Source of the DNA: Pseudovibrio exalbescens DSM 16456
GTDB taxonomy: Bacteria > Pseudomonadota > Alphaproteobacteria > Rhizobiales > Stappiaceae
Direction: 5' to 3'
NCBI RefSeq assembly: GCF_000422785.1
Contig: NZ_AUGS01000005.1
Location: forward strand, 310,001-374,000
DNA: 64,000 nt
Shown here piece after piece: positions 37,831 to 47,885 of the stretch. A program made the position numbers and the translations under genes. The notes under the pieces were generated by a model, which saw only the letters and a program-made list of their open reading frames with translations, was not told the DNA's origin and searched no databases. The first letter of the stretch is position 1; each line of letters starts with the position of its first letter.

Positions 37831-38916
37831 ATGCGCGTAGACGAATTTGATTTTGATCTTCCCCCGGAAAGCATCGCTTTGCGTCCCGTGAAACCTCGGG
37901 ATGCTGCTCGCATGCTGGTCGTGCGTCCGGGGCAGAACCCGCTGCTTGACGATAATGCGGTACTGTCACTGCCGGACTTGCTCAATCCCGGCGATGCCTT
38001 GGTATTCAACAATACCAAGGTTATTCCGGCTCAGTTGGTAGGGTTTCGTGATCGAGAGGGCGCACGGGCCAAACTCGGCGTTACTCTCCACCAAAAAACG
38101 CAGACAGATTCCTGGCGTGCCTTTGTCAAACCAGCCAAGAAGCTTCGCCCCGGTGATGTGATTCAGTTCTTTGTTGAAGAAAATGCCGACAGCGATCCGC
38201 TGCTTCGGGCTCGCGTTGAAGAAAAATCCGCTGCCGGAGATGTGCTCTTGCAGTTTGATCGCGGCGCGGGTGAACTGGATGCAGCGATCGCCCAAGTTGG
38301 TCACATTCCCTTGCCGCCTTACATCGCCTCACGGCGTCCCGAAGATGCTCAGGATCGACAGGACTACCAGACGGTTTATGCCGAACACAAAGGCGCCGTT
38401 GCTGCTCCCACTGCCGGGCTGCATTTCACGGAACGCCTTTTGAATGCGTTGGATTCAAGAGGGATCCAGCGGCATTTTATTACCCTTCATGTTGGCGCCG
38501 GAACCTTCTTGCCGGTCAAGGTAGATGACACTAATGACCACCAAATGCATGAGGAATGGGGCGAAATCACCTCCGAAACCGCTGATGCGTTAAACGCCGT
38601 GCGGAAGCGGGGCAACAAGGTGGTTGCTGTTGGCACGACTTCCCTGCGCATTTTGGAGAGTGCCACCAGTGAGGATCATGTGATCCATCCGATTTCCGGA
38701 TCCACGGACATTTTCATCACACCCGGCTACCGTTTTAAAGCCGTTGATGGACTGATGACGAACTTCCACTTGCCAAAGTCAACGCTCTTCATGCTGGTGT
38801 CGGCCTTTGCCGGGCTATCGGAAATGCGTCGCGCCTATGAGTTCGCGATTAGCAACGGCTACCGGTTTTACAGCTACGGCGACAGTTCTCTCCTTTTTCC
38901 CAAAGGTGACCAATGA
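37831..38916 (+). CDS. queA: S-adenosylmethionine:tRNA ribosyltransferase-isomerase
   Basis: QueA transfers and isomerises the ribosyl group of S-adenosylmethionine to make epoxyqueuosine on tRNA. The N-terminus [20 protein letters not shown] and [37 protein letters not shown]-like [12 protein letters not shown] and [16 protein letters not shown] are family hallmarks. At 361 residues it is full length. AAGGCGA supports the ATG. It overlaps tgt by four bases (ATGA), so the queuosine genes are coupled. Confidence 0.96.
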   Translation: MRVDEFDFDLPPESIALRPVKPRDAARMLVVRPGQNPLLDDNAVLSLPDLLNPGDALVFNNTKVIPAQLVGFRDREGARAKLGVTLHQKTQTDSWRAFVKPAKKLRPGDVIQFFVEENADSDPLLRARVEEKSAAGDVLLQFDRGAGELDAAIAQVGHIPLPPYIASRRPEDAQDRQDYQTVYAEHKGAVAAPTAGLHFTERLLNALDSRGIQRHFITLHVGAGTFLPVKVDDTNDHQMHEEWGEITSETADALNAVRKRGNKVVAVGTTSLRILESATSEDHVIHPISGSTDIFITPGYRFKAVDGLMTNFHLPKSTLFMLVSAFAGLSEMRRAYEFAISNGYRFYSYGDSSLLFPKGDQ

Positions 38917-40076
38917 GTGATCAAGCTCAAAAACCATTCTCCTTCAAACTTCTAAAGACGGACGGAGCCGCGCGTCGAGGTGAGATAACGACGCCCCATG
39001 GCGTTGTTCGCACGCCGGCGTTCATGCCTGTAGGCACGCAGGCGACAGTGAAAGCGATGTATCCCCAGCAAGTGCGTGATCTTGGGGCAGATGTCATTCT
39101 TGGCAACACTTACCATCTCATGTTGCGCCCAACGGCTGAACGCGTAGCGAAACTGGGCGGTTTGCACCACTTCATGAACTGGCCGCACGCGATTTTGACC
39201 GACTCCGGCGGGTTTCAGGTCATGTCTTTGGCACAACTGCGCAAGATGAGCGAAGAGGGCGTGAGTTTCCGGTCCCACCATGATGGATCGAAGCACATGA
39301 TGAGTCCGGAGCGCTCCATTGAGATTCAAGGTTTGCTGGGTTCGGATATACAAATGCAGCTGGACCAGTGTATAGCCTTGCCCGCAGAGCGCAGCGAAAT
39401 CGAAGAGGCCATGAACCTGTCCCTACGATGGGCAGACCGTTCTCGCACCCAGTTTGAAAAAATGGGTGGCCCCGGCAAGGGCCAGGCCCTTTACGGCATT
39501 GTACAAGGGGGCGACAACCCGGAACTGCGCGTGGAATCGGCTCAGCGTCTGGGTGAAATGCCTTTTGAAGGTTATTCGGTTGGCGGCCTTGCGGTTGGTG
39601 AACCACAAGAGGTGATGCTTCGCATGTTGGAAGTGACAACACCCGTTATGCCGGTTCACAAGCCCCGCTACCTGATGGGCGTGGGGACACCCGAAGACAT
39701 TCTGGAAAGTGTTGCTCGCGGTATTGATCAGTTTGATTGCGTCATGCCGACGCGAGCGGGCCGTCATGGCTTGGCCTACACACGGTTTGGCAAGGTGAAC
39801 CTTAAAAACGCGCGCCACGCTGAGGATCCTCGTCCGCTCGATGAAGAAGCGGATTGTCCCGCAACGCGAGACTATTCGCGCGCCTATTTGCATCATCTGG
39901 TGCGTGTGAATGAGGGGCTGGCCGCAATGCTTCTGACCTGGAACAATCTGGCTTATTACCAGTTCCTGATGCAAGGTATTCGTGACGCTATTGAAGCCGG
40001 CACCTTTGAAGATTTTCGTCAGAAAACAAAAGAAGATTGGGCGCGCGGGGACCTCGCACCATATGTCTGGTCGTAG
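38913..40076 (+). CDS. tgt: tRNA-guanine transglycosylase lacking most zinc ligands
   Basis: Tgt exchanges guanine 34 for preQ1 in queuosine tRNAs. The catalytic contexts are intact: [13 protein letters not shown] and the nucleophile region [13 protein letters not shown]. The C-terminal zinc site, normally CxCxxC plus a distant His, reads ADCPATR and TWNNL: Ala313, Cys315, Thr318 and Asn344 stand where Cys, Cys, Cys and His are expected. Three of four ligands are thus missing, while length (387) and surrounding residues are normal. It is coupled to queA. Confidence 0.95.
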   Translation: MSDQAQKPFSFKLLKTDGAARRGEITTPHGVVRTPAFMPVGTQATVKAMYPQQVRDLGADVILGNTYHLMLRPTAERVAKLGGLHHFMNWPHAILTDSGGFQVMSLAQLRKMSEEGVSFRSHHDGSKHMMSPERSIEIQGLLGSDIQMQLDQCIALPAERSEIEEAMNLSLRWADRSRTQFEKMGGPGKGQALYGIVQGGDNPELRVESAQRLGEMPFEGYSVGGLAVGEPQEVMLRMLEVTTPVMPVHKPRYLMGVGTPEDILESVARGIDQFDCVMPTRAGRHGLAYTRFGKVNLKNARHAEDPRPLDEEADCPATRDYSRAYLHHLVRVNEGLAAMLLTWNNLAYYQFLMQGIRDAIEAGTFEDFRQKTKEDWARGDLAPYVWS

Positions 40077-40093
40077 GCCCGTCTGAATAAGAC

Positions 40094-40118
40094 GCCAGTC
40101 AGCTTGCTGTTGACTGGC
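40094..40118. terminator. Terminator between tgt and the DUF4864 gene
   Basis: GCCAGTCA (40094-40101) and TGACTGGC (40111-40118) form a perfect 8-bp stem followed on the plus strand by TCTTCTTC. It overlaps the last codons of the convergent DUF4864 gene. Confidence 0.7.
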
Positions 40119-40524
40119 TCTTCTTCAAAAGCACACCGTTGATCTTCCAATCGCCTTCAAATTGGTTCATGCGGTAGATTCCCAGCCAGGAGTCGCCATT
40201 GCGATCGCTCAACCAAACCTCTTGGTAGAAACCTTCATCAGCTTCAATCGTTTTGCCAAACCCAATCTCTCTGGCGCTGAACAGCGGGCCATAGCCACTG
40301 CGTACCATCTGAATGAACACTTGTGGTGAAGGAAATTGAGCCTTAATGGCATTTGCGGCATAGCTGTAGGCTTTGACAGCGTCGCTTTGCTTGAAGGCGT
40401 TTAACTGCTCAAGGATGATTGTCTTGATTTCATCACCCGGAGAGGTTTCGTCCGCCCGGGCTTTATCGGTGTGCGCGGTGATGCCGATCAGGATGAACAG
40501 CAGCGCGAAAAGTCCATAACGCAT
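40099..40524 (-). CDS. Exported DUF4864 protein
   Basis: The 141-residue protein has a signal peptide (MRYGLFALLFILIGITAHTD, cleavage near KARA) and a small NTF2-like core: IILEQLNAFKQSDAVKAYSYA, IQMVRSGYGPLF and WLGIYRMNQFEGDWKINGV. This pattern is that of DUF4864, for which no function is established. It is separated from the nucleotide-sugar genes by about 100 bases and read in the same direction. Confidence 0.8.
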   Translation of the reverse strand: MRYGLFALLFILIGITAHTDKARADETSPGDEIKTIILEQLNAFKQSDAVKAYSYAANAIKAQFPSPQVFIQMVRSGYGPLFSAREIGFGKTIEADEGFYQEVWLSDRNGDSWLGIYRMNQFEGDWKINGVLLKKSQSTAS

Positions 40525-40624
40525 CTCACTGGTCCCATTCTTGTTATACTAGCTACCTTAACCTAACCTAAGGTAATGAGCCAGTCTGTCGAGTGGGCCT
40601 ATCGAGAAACGGGGGAGTGGGCAC

Positions 40625-41911
40625 TCACAAACGCCACAACTCCACGTGATCTGGTTTTTTATCGCGTGGCAACCGATCATGCAGGTCCGCCACAAAAACA
40701 GACCCTTCGGCCAAAAGAGGGATAATGCAATCCCAAGACTTGCTTTCTTTCAAAAGTGCCTTGTGTGGGACCGCAAGAACAACAGCGTCCGCTGGCAGAA
40801 CCTCTTTTTCCGGCGTCAGATCTAGTTTGTAATGCGACCGGACTTCATCCGGGTCTGCAAGGGGATCAATAACTTGGACGTCAGCACCAAACTTTTGCAG
40901 CTCATGGACCAGATCAACCACTTTCGAATTACGGGTATCGGGAACATCCGCCTTGTAGGTGATACCCAACACAGTAATGCGTGGTGGCATCGGGCGACCA
41001 AGACGCACGCAACCTTGTATGACTTCCCCGGCAACAAATCGGCTCATGCCTTCATTGGTGCCGCGTCCCGCCAGGATGACCTGCGGTGAAAAACCCAGTT
41101 CGTACGCCTTGTGGGTCAGGTAGTACGGATCGACTCCAATACAGTGTCCACCGACCAGACCGGGTTTGAAAGGGAGAAAGTTCCATTTCGTTGCAGCGCC
41201 GGCCAGTACGTCGCAGGTATCAATCCCCATCGTGTTGAACAGCATCGCCAGCTCATTCATCAAGGCGATGTTCAAATCTCTTTGGGTGTTCTCGATCACC
41301 TTTGCCGCCTCTGCAACCTTGATGCTGGGTGCTCGATGAATGCCGGCTTTCACGACGCGTCCATAAAGGTCGGCCAGCTCTGCCAGTGCCACAGGCGACG
41401 AGGCAGAGACGATTTTCAAAATGCTTTCAAAGCTATGTTCGTCATCTCCGGGGTTGATACGTTCCGGCGAATAACCCACTTCGAAGTCTTGCCGGAACAC
41501 GAGGCCGCTGCGTTCCTCGAGAATGGGGACGGCAATCTCTTCCGTTGCACCGGGAAACACGGTGGATTCAAAAACGACAATATCCCCCGCCTTCATTTGC
41601 TCACCCACCGTCTCTGTGGCATGGCGCAACGGGGTCAGATCAGGTCGCTTGGCTTCATCAACGGGTGTGGGAACGGCGACGATATGGATGCGTGCAGCCT
41701 GTAAGTTCGTCGGCTTGTCGGTAAGGTGCAACATTTCGTTATTCAGGGAAGATGCTGCAACAGAACCGGTTGTGTCATTTCCCTCACGCAGCGCGGAAAT
41801 GCGTGCCTGATTGATGTCGAAACCGATGGTGCGTATGCCGTTTCTAGCGAAGGCACAGGCAACGGGAAGTCCCACGTACCCCAAACCGATTACAGATATA
41901 GTGACAGACAT
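40625..41911 (-). CDS. UDP-N-acetylhexosamine / UDP-sugar 6-dehydrogenase (TviB/WbpO type)
   Basis: The enzyme oxidises C6 of a UDP-sugar to a uronic acid with two NAD+. It starts with ISVIGLGYVGLPVACAFARNG, has the catalytic cysteine in GGHCIGVDPYYLTHKA and ends with a third domain containing GITYKADVPDTRNSKVVDLV. The HCIGVDPYYLTHKA form is closer to UDP-GlcNAc dehydrogenases such as TviB and WbpO than to plain UDP-glucose dehydrogenase; the substrate is inferred. It lies 18 bases after the epimerase gene, in one operon with galU upstream. Confidence 0.85.
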   Translation of the reverse strand: MSVTISVIGLGYVGLPVACAFARNGIRTIGFDINQARISALREGNDTTGSVAASSLNNEMLHLTDKPTNLQAARIHIVAVPTPVDEAKRPDLTPLRHATETVGEQMKAGDIVVFESTVFPGATEEIAVPILEERSGLVFRQDFEVGYSPERINPGDDEHSFESILKIVSASSPVALAELADLYGRVVKAGIHRAPSIKVAEAAKVIENTQRDLNIALMNELAMLFNTMGIDTCDVLAGAATKWNFLPFKPGLVGGHCIGVDPYYLTHKAYELGFSPQVILAGRGTNEGMSRFVAGEVIQGCVRLGRPMPPRITVLGITYKADVPDTRNSKVVDLVHELQKFGADVQVIDPLADPDEVRSHYKLDLTPEKEVLPADAVVLAVPHKALLKESKSWDCIIPLLAEGSVFVADLHDRLPRDKKPDHVELWRL

Positions 41912-41929
41912 GACATTCTCTCAAAGGCG

Positions 41930-42940
41930 TTAGCAGCCGTAATAGGTCCGATACCAATCAACAAACGCGGCAACGCCATCCTCCACAGTGGTCTGGGGCT
42001 TGAAACCGGTGATCTCGATCAAGTCGGAAACATCAGCCCACGTAGCCGCAACGTCGCCCGGCTGGAACGGCAGAAGTTCTCGCTTGGCTTGCTTCCCAAG
42101 GGTTTTCTCGATGGCTGCGAGATAATTCAGCAGCTCAACAGGTTCGTTGTTGCCAATGTTGCAAATGCGATAGGGCGCACTACTGGAAGCAGGATCAGCG
42201 GTTTTGGCATCCCATTTCGAATTTGGTTGTGGCGGGACAAAAGCAACACGCACGATCCCTTCAACGATATCGTCAATGTAGGTGAAGTCGCGGACCATGT
42301 TTCCGCTGTTATAAAGCGGAACAGGCTTGTCCTCCAAAATCGCTTTGGTGAACTTGAAAAGAGCCATATCCGGACGCCCCCAAGGACCATAAACGGTGAA
42401 AAACCGAAGCCCTGTGCAAGCGGTACCGAACAGATGGGCGTAGGAATGAGCCATGGCTTCGTTGGCTTTTTTCGTGGCCGCATAAAATGAGACCGGATGG
42501 TTGCCCCCCTTGTGAGGTGACAGCGGCATATCCTGATCAAGGCCATAAACGGAGGAAGTCGAGGCAAAGACCAGATGTTTGACCGGGTGGGCCCGCGCGC
42601 CTTCAAGGATGTTCAGGAAACCGGTGATATTGGCATCAACATAGCTTTGGGGCTGTTCTAACGAGTACCGAACTCCGGCCTGTGCGGCCAAGTGTATGAC
42701 GTAATCCGGCTTGTCCTGTTCGAAAATGCGAGCAACAGCTTCACGATCTTCGAGAAAAACGCGTTTCTCCTCAAAATGGTTGGAGCCTTGCAAGCGCTTG
42801 AGCCGGTTTTCTTTCAGAACTACATCATAGTAATCCGTAACGGCGTCGAGCCCGATGACGTGATAGCCCATGTCGAGCAGTCTCCGGGCCACGGCGTTGC
42901 CGATAAAGCCCGCCGTGCCGGTTACAAGGATTTTTTCCAT
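41930..42940 (-). CDS. UDP-glucuronate 4-epimerase-like protein
   Basis: This 336-residue extended SDR belongs to the LspL/CapI/TviC group that epimerises UDP-uronic acids. It shows VTGTAGFIGNAVARRL, HLAAQAGVRYSLEQPQSY, FASTSSVYG, catalytic FYAATKKANE and LRFFTVYGPWGRPDMALFKF, which is typical of UDP-glucuronate epimerases. ATG 42940 is chosen; a TTG precedes it by one codon. Between galU and the dehydrogenase gene it completes a path from glucose-1-phosphate to a UDP-uronate. Confidence 0.88.
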   Translation of the reverse strand: MEKILVTGTAGFIGNAVARRLLDMGYHVIGLDAVTDYYDVVLKENRLKRLQGSNHFEEKRVFLEDREAVARIFEQDKPDYVIHLAAQAGVRYSLEQPQSYVDANITGFLNILEGARAHPVKHLVFASTSSVYGLDQDMPLSPHKGGNHPVSFYAATKKANEAMAHSYAHLFGTACTGLRFFTVYGPWGRPDMALFKFTKAILEDKPVPLYNSGNMVRDFTYIDDIVEGIVRVAFVPPQPNSKWDAKTADPASSSAPYRICNIGNNEPVELLNYLAAIEKTLGKQAKRELLPFQPGDVAATWADVSDLIEITGFKPQTTVEDGVAAFVDWYRTYYGC

Positions 42941-42969
42941 CAAAGGTTTCTCGCTATAAAGCCCTGATA

Positions 42970-43848
42970 TTATTTGGCAAGCAACTTTTCGAGGAGGGGA
43001 CGGACCTCGGCAGCCAGCTCCGGGTTATCCATTGCGTAGGCAATGTTGGCAGCCAGAAAGCCTGCCTTTGAGCCGCAGTCGTAGGTTTGCCCCTTGTACT
43101 CAACCCCAAAGAAGTCCTGCTGCCCCATCAGGGTGAGCATGGCATCTGTCAACTGGATCTCACCTCCAGCGCCGGTTTCCTGATTTTCCAGAAGACCAAA
43201 GATTTCGGGCTGAAGGATGTAGCGTCCGTTGATGTAAAGGTTGGTGGGTGCGGTTCCTGGTGCTGGTTTTTCCACCATGCCGGTCACCTTGAAGCTACCG
43301 TCATCCATCACGTCGCTGCGTTCAACAATGCCGTAGTTCTGGGTTTGATCCCACGGAACTTCTTCGACGGAGATCACGTTGCCACCGTGCGTATTGTAGG
43401 CCTCTACCATTTGCGCCAAACAGCCCGGCTCGGACTTCATCACCATGTCCGGCAGCAGCACGGCAAAAGGTTCGTTTCCTATTATTTCGCGGGCGCACCA
43501 TACTGCATGACCTAGCCCCAAAGGTTCTTGCTGGCGGGTAAAACTTGTCGAACCTGCAGAAGGACGCATGGCTTCCAGAAGATCAAGCGCGGCCTTCTTG
43601 TTGCGCTTTTCCAGCGTTTCTTCCAGTTCGTAGGCGATATCGAAATGGTCCTCGATGACGTGTTTGTTACGGCCGGTTACAAACACAATGTGTTCAATTC
43701 CGGCGGCCAACGCTTCATCGACAACATATTGGACGATTGGCCGATCCACGACAGTCAGCATCTCCTTGGGCACGGCTTTGGTTGCGGGAAGAAACCGCGT
43801 CCCCAGACCAGCCACTGGAAGTACTGCCTTACGAATGGATTTTTTCAT
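42970..43848 (-). CDS. galU: UTP-glucose-1-phosphate uridylyltransferase
   Basis: GalU makes UDP-glucose from UTP and glucose-1-phosphate. The nucleotidyltransferase signature [17 protein letters not shown] lies at the N-terminus, followed by [15 protein letters not shown] and [12 protein letters not shown] 43848 with GAGGCG just upstream gives 292 residues; a TTG at 43878 would add ten residues. It leads the minus-strand nucleotide-sugar operon and is divergent from cysQ. Confidence 0.94.
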   Translation of the reverse strand: MKKSIRKAVLPVAGLGTRFLPATKAVPKEMLTVVDRPIVQYVVDEALAAGIEHIVFVTGRNKHVIEDHFDIAYELEETLEKRNKKAALDLLEAMRPSAGSTSFTRQQEPLGLGHAVWCAREIIGNEPFAVLLPDMVMKSEPGCLAQMVEAYNTHGGNVISVEEVPWDQTQNYGIVERSDVMDDGSFKVTGMVEKPAPGTAPTNLYINGRYILQPEIFGLLENQETGAGGEIQLTDAMLTLMGQQDFFGVEYKGQTYDCGSKAGFLAANIAYAMDNPELAAEVRPLLEKLLAK

Positions 43849-44054
43849 TTTCGCCTCGTTCGATCGGTTAACATTCAATCCACCTTGTTTGATAGGCTCA
43901 GAAACCTCGCAGGGTCAATGGTTTCGTGAATACAGCGGGTGAAACATCCGGGAAAGCTGTGCAGGCTATCGGGTAGGGACTCGCCTAGCGCAAGCGGGTT
44001 TACTACGGTCTGGCCCATATAACTGCAGCTGTGGAACCCCAATGGGATGGTTGG

Positions 44055-44867
44055 ATGATCAAGACGTTTATCAACGCCGCTTTGGCGGCTGGTGCCGATA
44101 TCATGGAAATCTACGCGACGGATTTCAACGTGGAAGACAAGGAGGATGGCTCCCCGGTTACACTGGCCGATCAACGAGCAGAAGCCATTATTGTAAAAAT
44201 CCTGGGGCAGGAGTGTCCGCAATTGCCGGTGGTCGGTGAAGAGAGCGTTGCGGCTGGCAGGATCCCTCAGATTGGTTCGCGCTTCGCCATTGTCGATCCG
44301 ATTGACGGCACCAAGGAGTTTATCAAGCGTAATGGCGAGTTTACTGTCAACATCGGTCTTGTGGAAGACGGCGAGGTTGTGGCGGGCGTGGTCTTTGCTC
44401 CCGCGCTTGGTGATCTTTATTGGGGCACATTGGAAGACGGCGCTTTCAAGGCGCGGGTGGAAAACGGTCATTTGACGGATGAAAGGCCGATACGCTGCCG
44501 GGCAGCAGGCGAAGGTTCCCTGACCGTTGTTGCCAGCCGGTCCCACCGGACAGAACGAACAGAGGCGTTTTTGGAAAAGCTACCGGATGTTTCGGTCATA
44601 TCCGCCGGGTCGTCTCTCAAGTTTTGCCGGGTTGCTGAGGGAGAGGCTGATCTTTACCCTAGGTTCGGTCGAACGATGGAGTGGGATACAGCGGCTGGTC
44701 AGGCCGTACTGCGGGCTGCCGGGGGACGGACGTTTGTAGAGGGGGGAGATCCTCTGCGCTACAACAAGCAGGGAACAACGCCCGAAGAGCGGTTCGAAAA
44801 TCCATTTTTCCTTGCCGTTGGGGATGAGCAAATTATTTCCCGGTTCCGCCTGAAGTCAGGCTGGTAA
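44055..44867 (+). CDS. cysQ: 3'(2'),5'-bisphosphate nucleotidase CysQ
   Basis: CysQ removes 3'-phosphoadenosine 5'-phosphate, a by-product of sulfate activation. The Li+-sensitive phosphatase motifs are present: GEESVAAGR, DPIDGTKEF and EWDTAAGQAVLRAAGG. ATG 44055 gives 270 residues and aligns with the E. coli start; a GTG at 44031 would add eight residues. It precedes cysD and cysNC, so the nucleotidase is placed with the PAPS-making enzymes it protects. Confidence 0.92.
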   Translation: MIKTFINAALAAGADIMEIYATDFNVEDKEDGSPVTLADQRAEAIIVKILGQECPQLPVVGEESVAAGRIPQIGSRFAIVDPIDGTKEFIKRNGEFTVNIGLVEDGEVVAGVVFAPALGDLYWGTLEDGAFKARVENGHLTDERPIRCRAAGEGSLTVVASRSHRTERTEAFLEKLPDVSVISAGSSLKFCRVAEGEADLYPRFGRTMEWDTAAGQAVLRAAGGRTFVEGGDPLRYNKQGTTPEERFENPFFLAVGDEQIISRFRLKSGW

Positions 44868-44874
44868 ACTTGGG

Positions 44875-44936
44875 ATCTCCGGTAAAACCCGACTAGCTTA
44901 GCCAAGCTTGTTTTACATGGTGGTTTTACCGGAGAT
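44875..44936 (+). promoter_or_regulatory. Structured cysD leader that covers the ribosome-binding site
   Basis: ATCTCCGGTAAAACC (44875-44889) is perfectly complementary to 44922-44936, a 15-bp stem with a 32-base loop. The 3' arm contains the cysD Shine-Dalgarno GGAG (44931-44934), 6 bases before ATG 44941. A second copy of part of the 3' arm, GTTTTAC at 44910-44916, could pair with GTAAAAC (44882-44888) instead and would free the ribosome-binding site. Inside the loop AGCTT/AAGCT can form a small hairpin. This layout resembles a translational switch; no known riboswitch class is recognised. Confidence 0.6.
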
Positions 44937-44940
44937 ATTG

Positions 44941-45849
44941 ATGGCGATAACGACGCGCTCACACTTGAAGCGGCTTGAGAACGAGAGCATCCAGATCATC
45001 CGCGAGGTGGCAGCGGAGTGCAAGAAGCCGGTCATGCTGTATTCCATTGGCAAGGATTCAGCGGTGATGCTGCATCTGGCGTTGAAGGCGTTTTACCCTT
45101 CCAAGCCACCATTTCCCTTGCTGCACGTGGACACCACCTGGAAGTTCCAGGAAATGATCCGTTTTCGGGATGCCATTGCGCAGCGCTACGGGCTGGAGCT
45201 TCTGGTCCACACCAATCAGGAGGGAGTGCGCCAAGGCATCAACCCGTTTGACCACGGGTCGTCGAATTACACCCACATCATGAAGACCGAGGCGCTCAAG
45301 GCAGCGCTGAGTGAACACGGGTTTGACGCCGCCTTTGGCGGTGCCCGCCGCGATGAGGAAAAGTCCCGCGCCAAGGAGCGCGTGTTCTCGTTTCGCACCA
45401 GCACCCACGCCTGGGACCCCAAGAACCAGCGCCCCGAGCTGTGGACGCTTTACAATGCCCGTGTTCAGCCCGGCGAAAGCATTCGCGCCTTTCCGCTGTC
45501 CAACTGGACCGAGCTGGACATCTGGCAATACATTCTGGCCGAAGAAATCGACATCGTGCCGCTCTATCTGGCTGCCAAGCGTCCGGTGGTGAACCGCAAC
45601 GGCATGCTGATCATGGTGGACGACGAACGCTTTCGCCTGCAACCGGGTGAACAGATTGAGGAAAAGATGGTGCGGTTCAGAACCCTTGGGTGCTATCCGC
45701 TGACCGGGGCGATCGAGTCCACCGCCGCAACCTTGCCCGAGGTGGTACGCGAAATGCTGATTGCCCGCACATCCGAGCGCCACGGCCGGCTGATTGATCA
45801 TGACGAGGCCGCGTCCATGGAAAAGAAAAAGCGCGAGGGCTACTTCTGA
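44941..45849 (+). CDS. cysD: Sulfate adenylyltransferase subunit 2
   Basis: CysD forms ATP sulfurylase with CysN and makes adenosine 5'-phosphosulfate. The PP-loop reads [20 protein letters not shown], and [21 protein letters not shown] and [13 protein letters not shown]-like [15 protein letters not shown] follow. ATG 44941 follows GGAG by 6 bases and gives 302 residues, the usual length; an ATG at 44908 lies in the leader loop. The stop shares one base with the cysNC start. Codon use is richer in third-position G/C than in nearby genes. Confidence 0.96.
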   Translation: MAITTRSHLKRLENESIQIIREVAAECKKPVMLYSIGKDSAVMLHLALKAFYPSKPPFPLLHVDTTWKFQEMIRFRDAIAQRYGLELLVHTNQEGVRQGINPFDHGSSNYTHIMKTEALKAALSEHGFDAAFGGARRDEEKSRAKERVFSFRTSTHAWDPKNQRPELWTLYNARVQPGESIRAFPLSNWTELDIWQYILAEEIDIVPLYLAAKRPVVNRNGMLIMVDDERFRLQPGEQIEEKMVRFRTLGCYPLTGAIESTAATLPEVVREMLIARTSERHGRLIDHDEAASMEKKKREGYF

Positions 45850-47771
45850 TGAACATCGCACCTGATCTGAAGCCCGAAGACATTGCCGAGTACATCGCCT
45901 CACAGGAAGACAAGGGGCTGCTGCGCTTCCTGACCTGCGGCAGCGTGGACGACGGCAAGTCCACCCTGATTGGCCGCTTGCTATACGACACCAAGCTGAT
46001 CTTCGAAGACCAGTTGATGGCGCTGGAAAAGGACAGCAAGCGACACGGCACGGTGGGCGAGGAGATTGACCTGGCGCTGTTGGTGGATGGGCTTGAAGCC
46101 GAGCGCGAGCAAGGCATCACCATTGACGTGGCCTATCGTTTTTTTGCCACCGACAAACGCAAGTTCATTGTGGCCGATACGCCCGGCCACGAACAGTATA
46201 CCCGCAACATGGCCACCGGGGCCTCAACGGCGGATCTGGCCGTGCTTCTGGTGGATGCGCGCAAGGGCATTCTGACCCAGACCAAGCGGCATGCCTTCAT
46301 TGCCTCGCTTTTGGGCGTGCGCCATGTGGTGCTGGCCATCAACAAGATCGATCTGGTGGACTACAGTCAGGCCCGGTTCGAGGAAATCCGCGCCGCGTTC
46401 GACCAGTTCGCCGAAAGCTTCGATTTTGACAGTGCTGTCGCCATTCCCCTGTCGGCGCGCTTTGGCGACAACGTCACCCAGCGCAGCCCGCAGCTGGCGT
46501 GGTATGAGGGCCCAACCCTGCTGGAGCACCTTGAGAGCGTTGACACGGCCACGGCCGAGGCCAGCGGGCCGTTCCGTCTGCCCGTGCAGTGGGTCAACCG
46601 GCCGAACCTGAACTTCCGCGGCTATTCAGGCACCATTACCGGCGGACCAGTGCGGGTTGGCGATGAAGTCGTGGTCGCAGCGTCTGGCAAGACATCTGTT
46701 GTTGACCGGCTGGTCACCATGGATGGAGACTTGCCGGAAGCCCCGGCAGGGCAAGCGGTGACGCTGACCTTGCGCGATGAAATCGACATTTCCCGCGGCG
46801 ATGTGCTGGCGCCGGTTGCCAACCGGCCGGATGTCTCCGATCAGTTTGCCAGCCATCTGATCTGGATGGCGGAGCAGCCCATGTATCCGGGCCGGCCGTA
46901 TCTGCTCAAGATCGCGGGCCGCACGGTGGCGGCACAGGTGACCGAGATCAAGCACAAGATCGACGTGAACACCTTCACCCATCTGGCGGGCAAGCAGCTG
47001 GAACTCAACGAGATCGCGTTTTGCAATCTGGCTCTATCCCATCCGGTTGCGTTTGATCCATATGAGGCCAACAAGGATACGGGCAGCTTCATTTTTATTG
47101 ACCGCATGAGCAACGAGACGGTGGCGGCGGGAATGATCTGGTTTGGTCTGCGCCGGGCCACCAACGTGCACCGGCAGGCACTGGACATCAACAAGGCCGA
47201 GCGGGCCGCACTGAAGAACCAACGACCGGCTGTGCTGTGGTTCACCGGGCTTTCCGGCTCAGGCAAGTCCACCATTGCTAATGCGCTGGAGCAAAAGCTG
47301 CATGAGCGCGGCAAGCACACCTACGTGCTGGACGGGGACAACGTGCGCCACGGGCTCAACAAGGACCTGGGCTTTACCGAAGCCGACCGGGTGGAAAACA
47401 TCCGCCGGGTGGCCGAAACGGCCAAGTTGTTCGTGGATGCAGGCCTGATTACGCTGGTCTCGTTCATCTCGCCGTTCCGCTCCGAGCGGCGTCTGGCGCG
47501 CTCGCTGATGGAAGAGGGCGAGTTCTACGAGATCCACGTGGACACGCCTTTGGAAGACTGCGCCAAGCGCGACCCCAAGGGGCTTTATGCCAAGGCAAGG
47601 GCCGGTGAGATCAAGAACTTCACCGGTATCGACAGCCCCTATGAGGCACCGCAGACCCCGGAAATCCGCGTGAACACTGTGGGCCACACACCCGAAGCCA
47701 TCGCGGATGACATCATTAACCGCCTCGAAGCCGACGGGGTTTTGGAACGCCCATTGGACTGGCATATTTAG
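45849..47771 (+). CDS. cysNC: Bifunctional sulfate adenylyltransferase subunit 1 / adenylylsulfate kinase
   Basis: This fused protein of 640 residues couples GTP hydrolysis to ATP sulfurylase and then phosphorylates APS to PAPS, as in rhizobial NodQ. The GTPase half has [27 protein letters not shown] and NKIDLVD; the kinase half, from about residue 450, has [29 protein letters not shown] and [17 protein letters not shown]. It overlaps cysD by one base. In codons 45915-45980, 21 of 22 end in G or C, a stronger bias than in the flanking genes. Confidence 0.96.
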   Translation: MNIAPDLKPEDIAEYIASQEDKGLLRFLTCGSVDDGKSTLIGRLLYDTKLIFEDQLMALEKDSKRHGTVGEEIDLALLVDGLEAEREQGITIDVAYRFFATDKRKFIVADTPGHEQYTRNMATGASTADLAVLLVDARKGILTQTKRHAFIASLLGVRHVVLAINKIDLVDYSQARFEEIRAAFDQFAESFDFDSAVAIPLSARFGDNVTQRSPQLAWYEGPTLLEHLESVDTATAEASGPFRLPVQWVNRPNLNFRGYSGTITGGPVRVGDEVVVAASGKTSVVDRLVTMDGDLPEAPAGQAVTLTLRDEIDISRGDVLAPVANRPDVSDQFASHLIWMAEQPMYPGRPYLLKIAGRTVAAQVTEIKHKIDVNTFTHLAGKQLELNEIAFCNLALSHPVAFDPYEANKDTGSFIFIDRMSNETVAAGMIWFGLRRATNVHRQALDINKAERAALKNQRPAVLWFTGLSGSGKSTIANALEQKLHERGKHTYVLDGDNVRHGLNKDLGFTEADRVENIRRVAETAKLFVDAGLITLVSFISPFRSERRLARSLMEEGEFYEIHVDTPLEDCAKRDPKGLYAKARAGEIKNFTGIDSPYEAPQTPEIRVNTVGHTPEAIADDIINRLEADGVLERPLDWHI

Positions 47772-47799
47772 AGGATAGCCAGAAAAACTGCGCAATTGA

Positions 47800-47831
47800 A
47801 AGGGGTGGCCTGCGCCACCCCTTGTTTTTTC
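47800..47831 (+). terminator. Rho-independent terminator of the cys operon
   Basis: AAGGGGTGGC (47800-47809) and GCCACCCCTT (47814-47823) form a perfect 10-bp stem with loop CTGC, followed by GTTTTTT. Confidence 0.93.
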
Positions 47832-47885
47832 CATATTCTAGCTCTACCACCCGATGACTTGAATCATTTCATGGAGCCTTATGCC

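Noticed and set aside
44875-44936. cysD leader as a cysQ transcription terminator
   Set aside because: The stem is long enough but no T-tract follows on either strand, and it abuts the cysD start; a translational role fits better.
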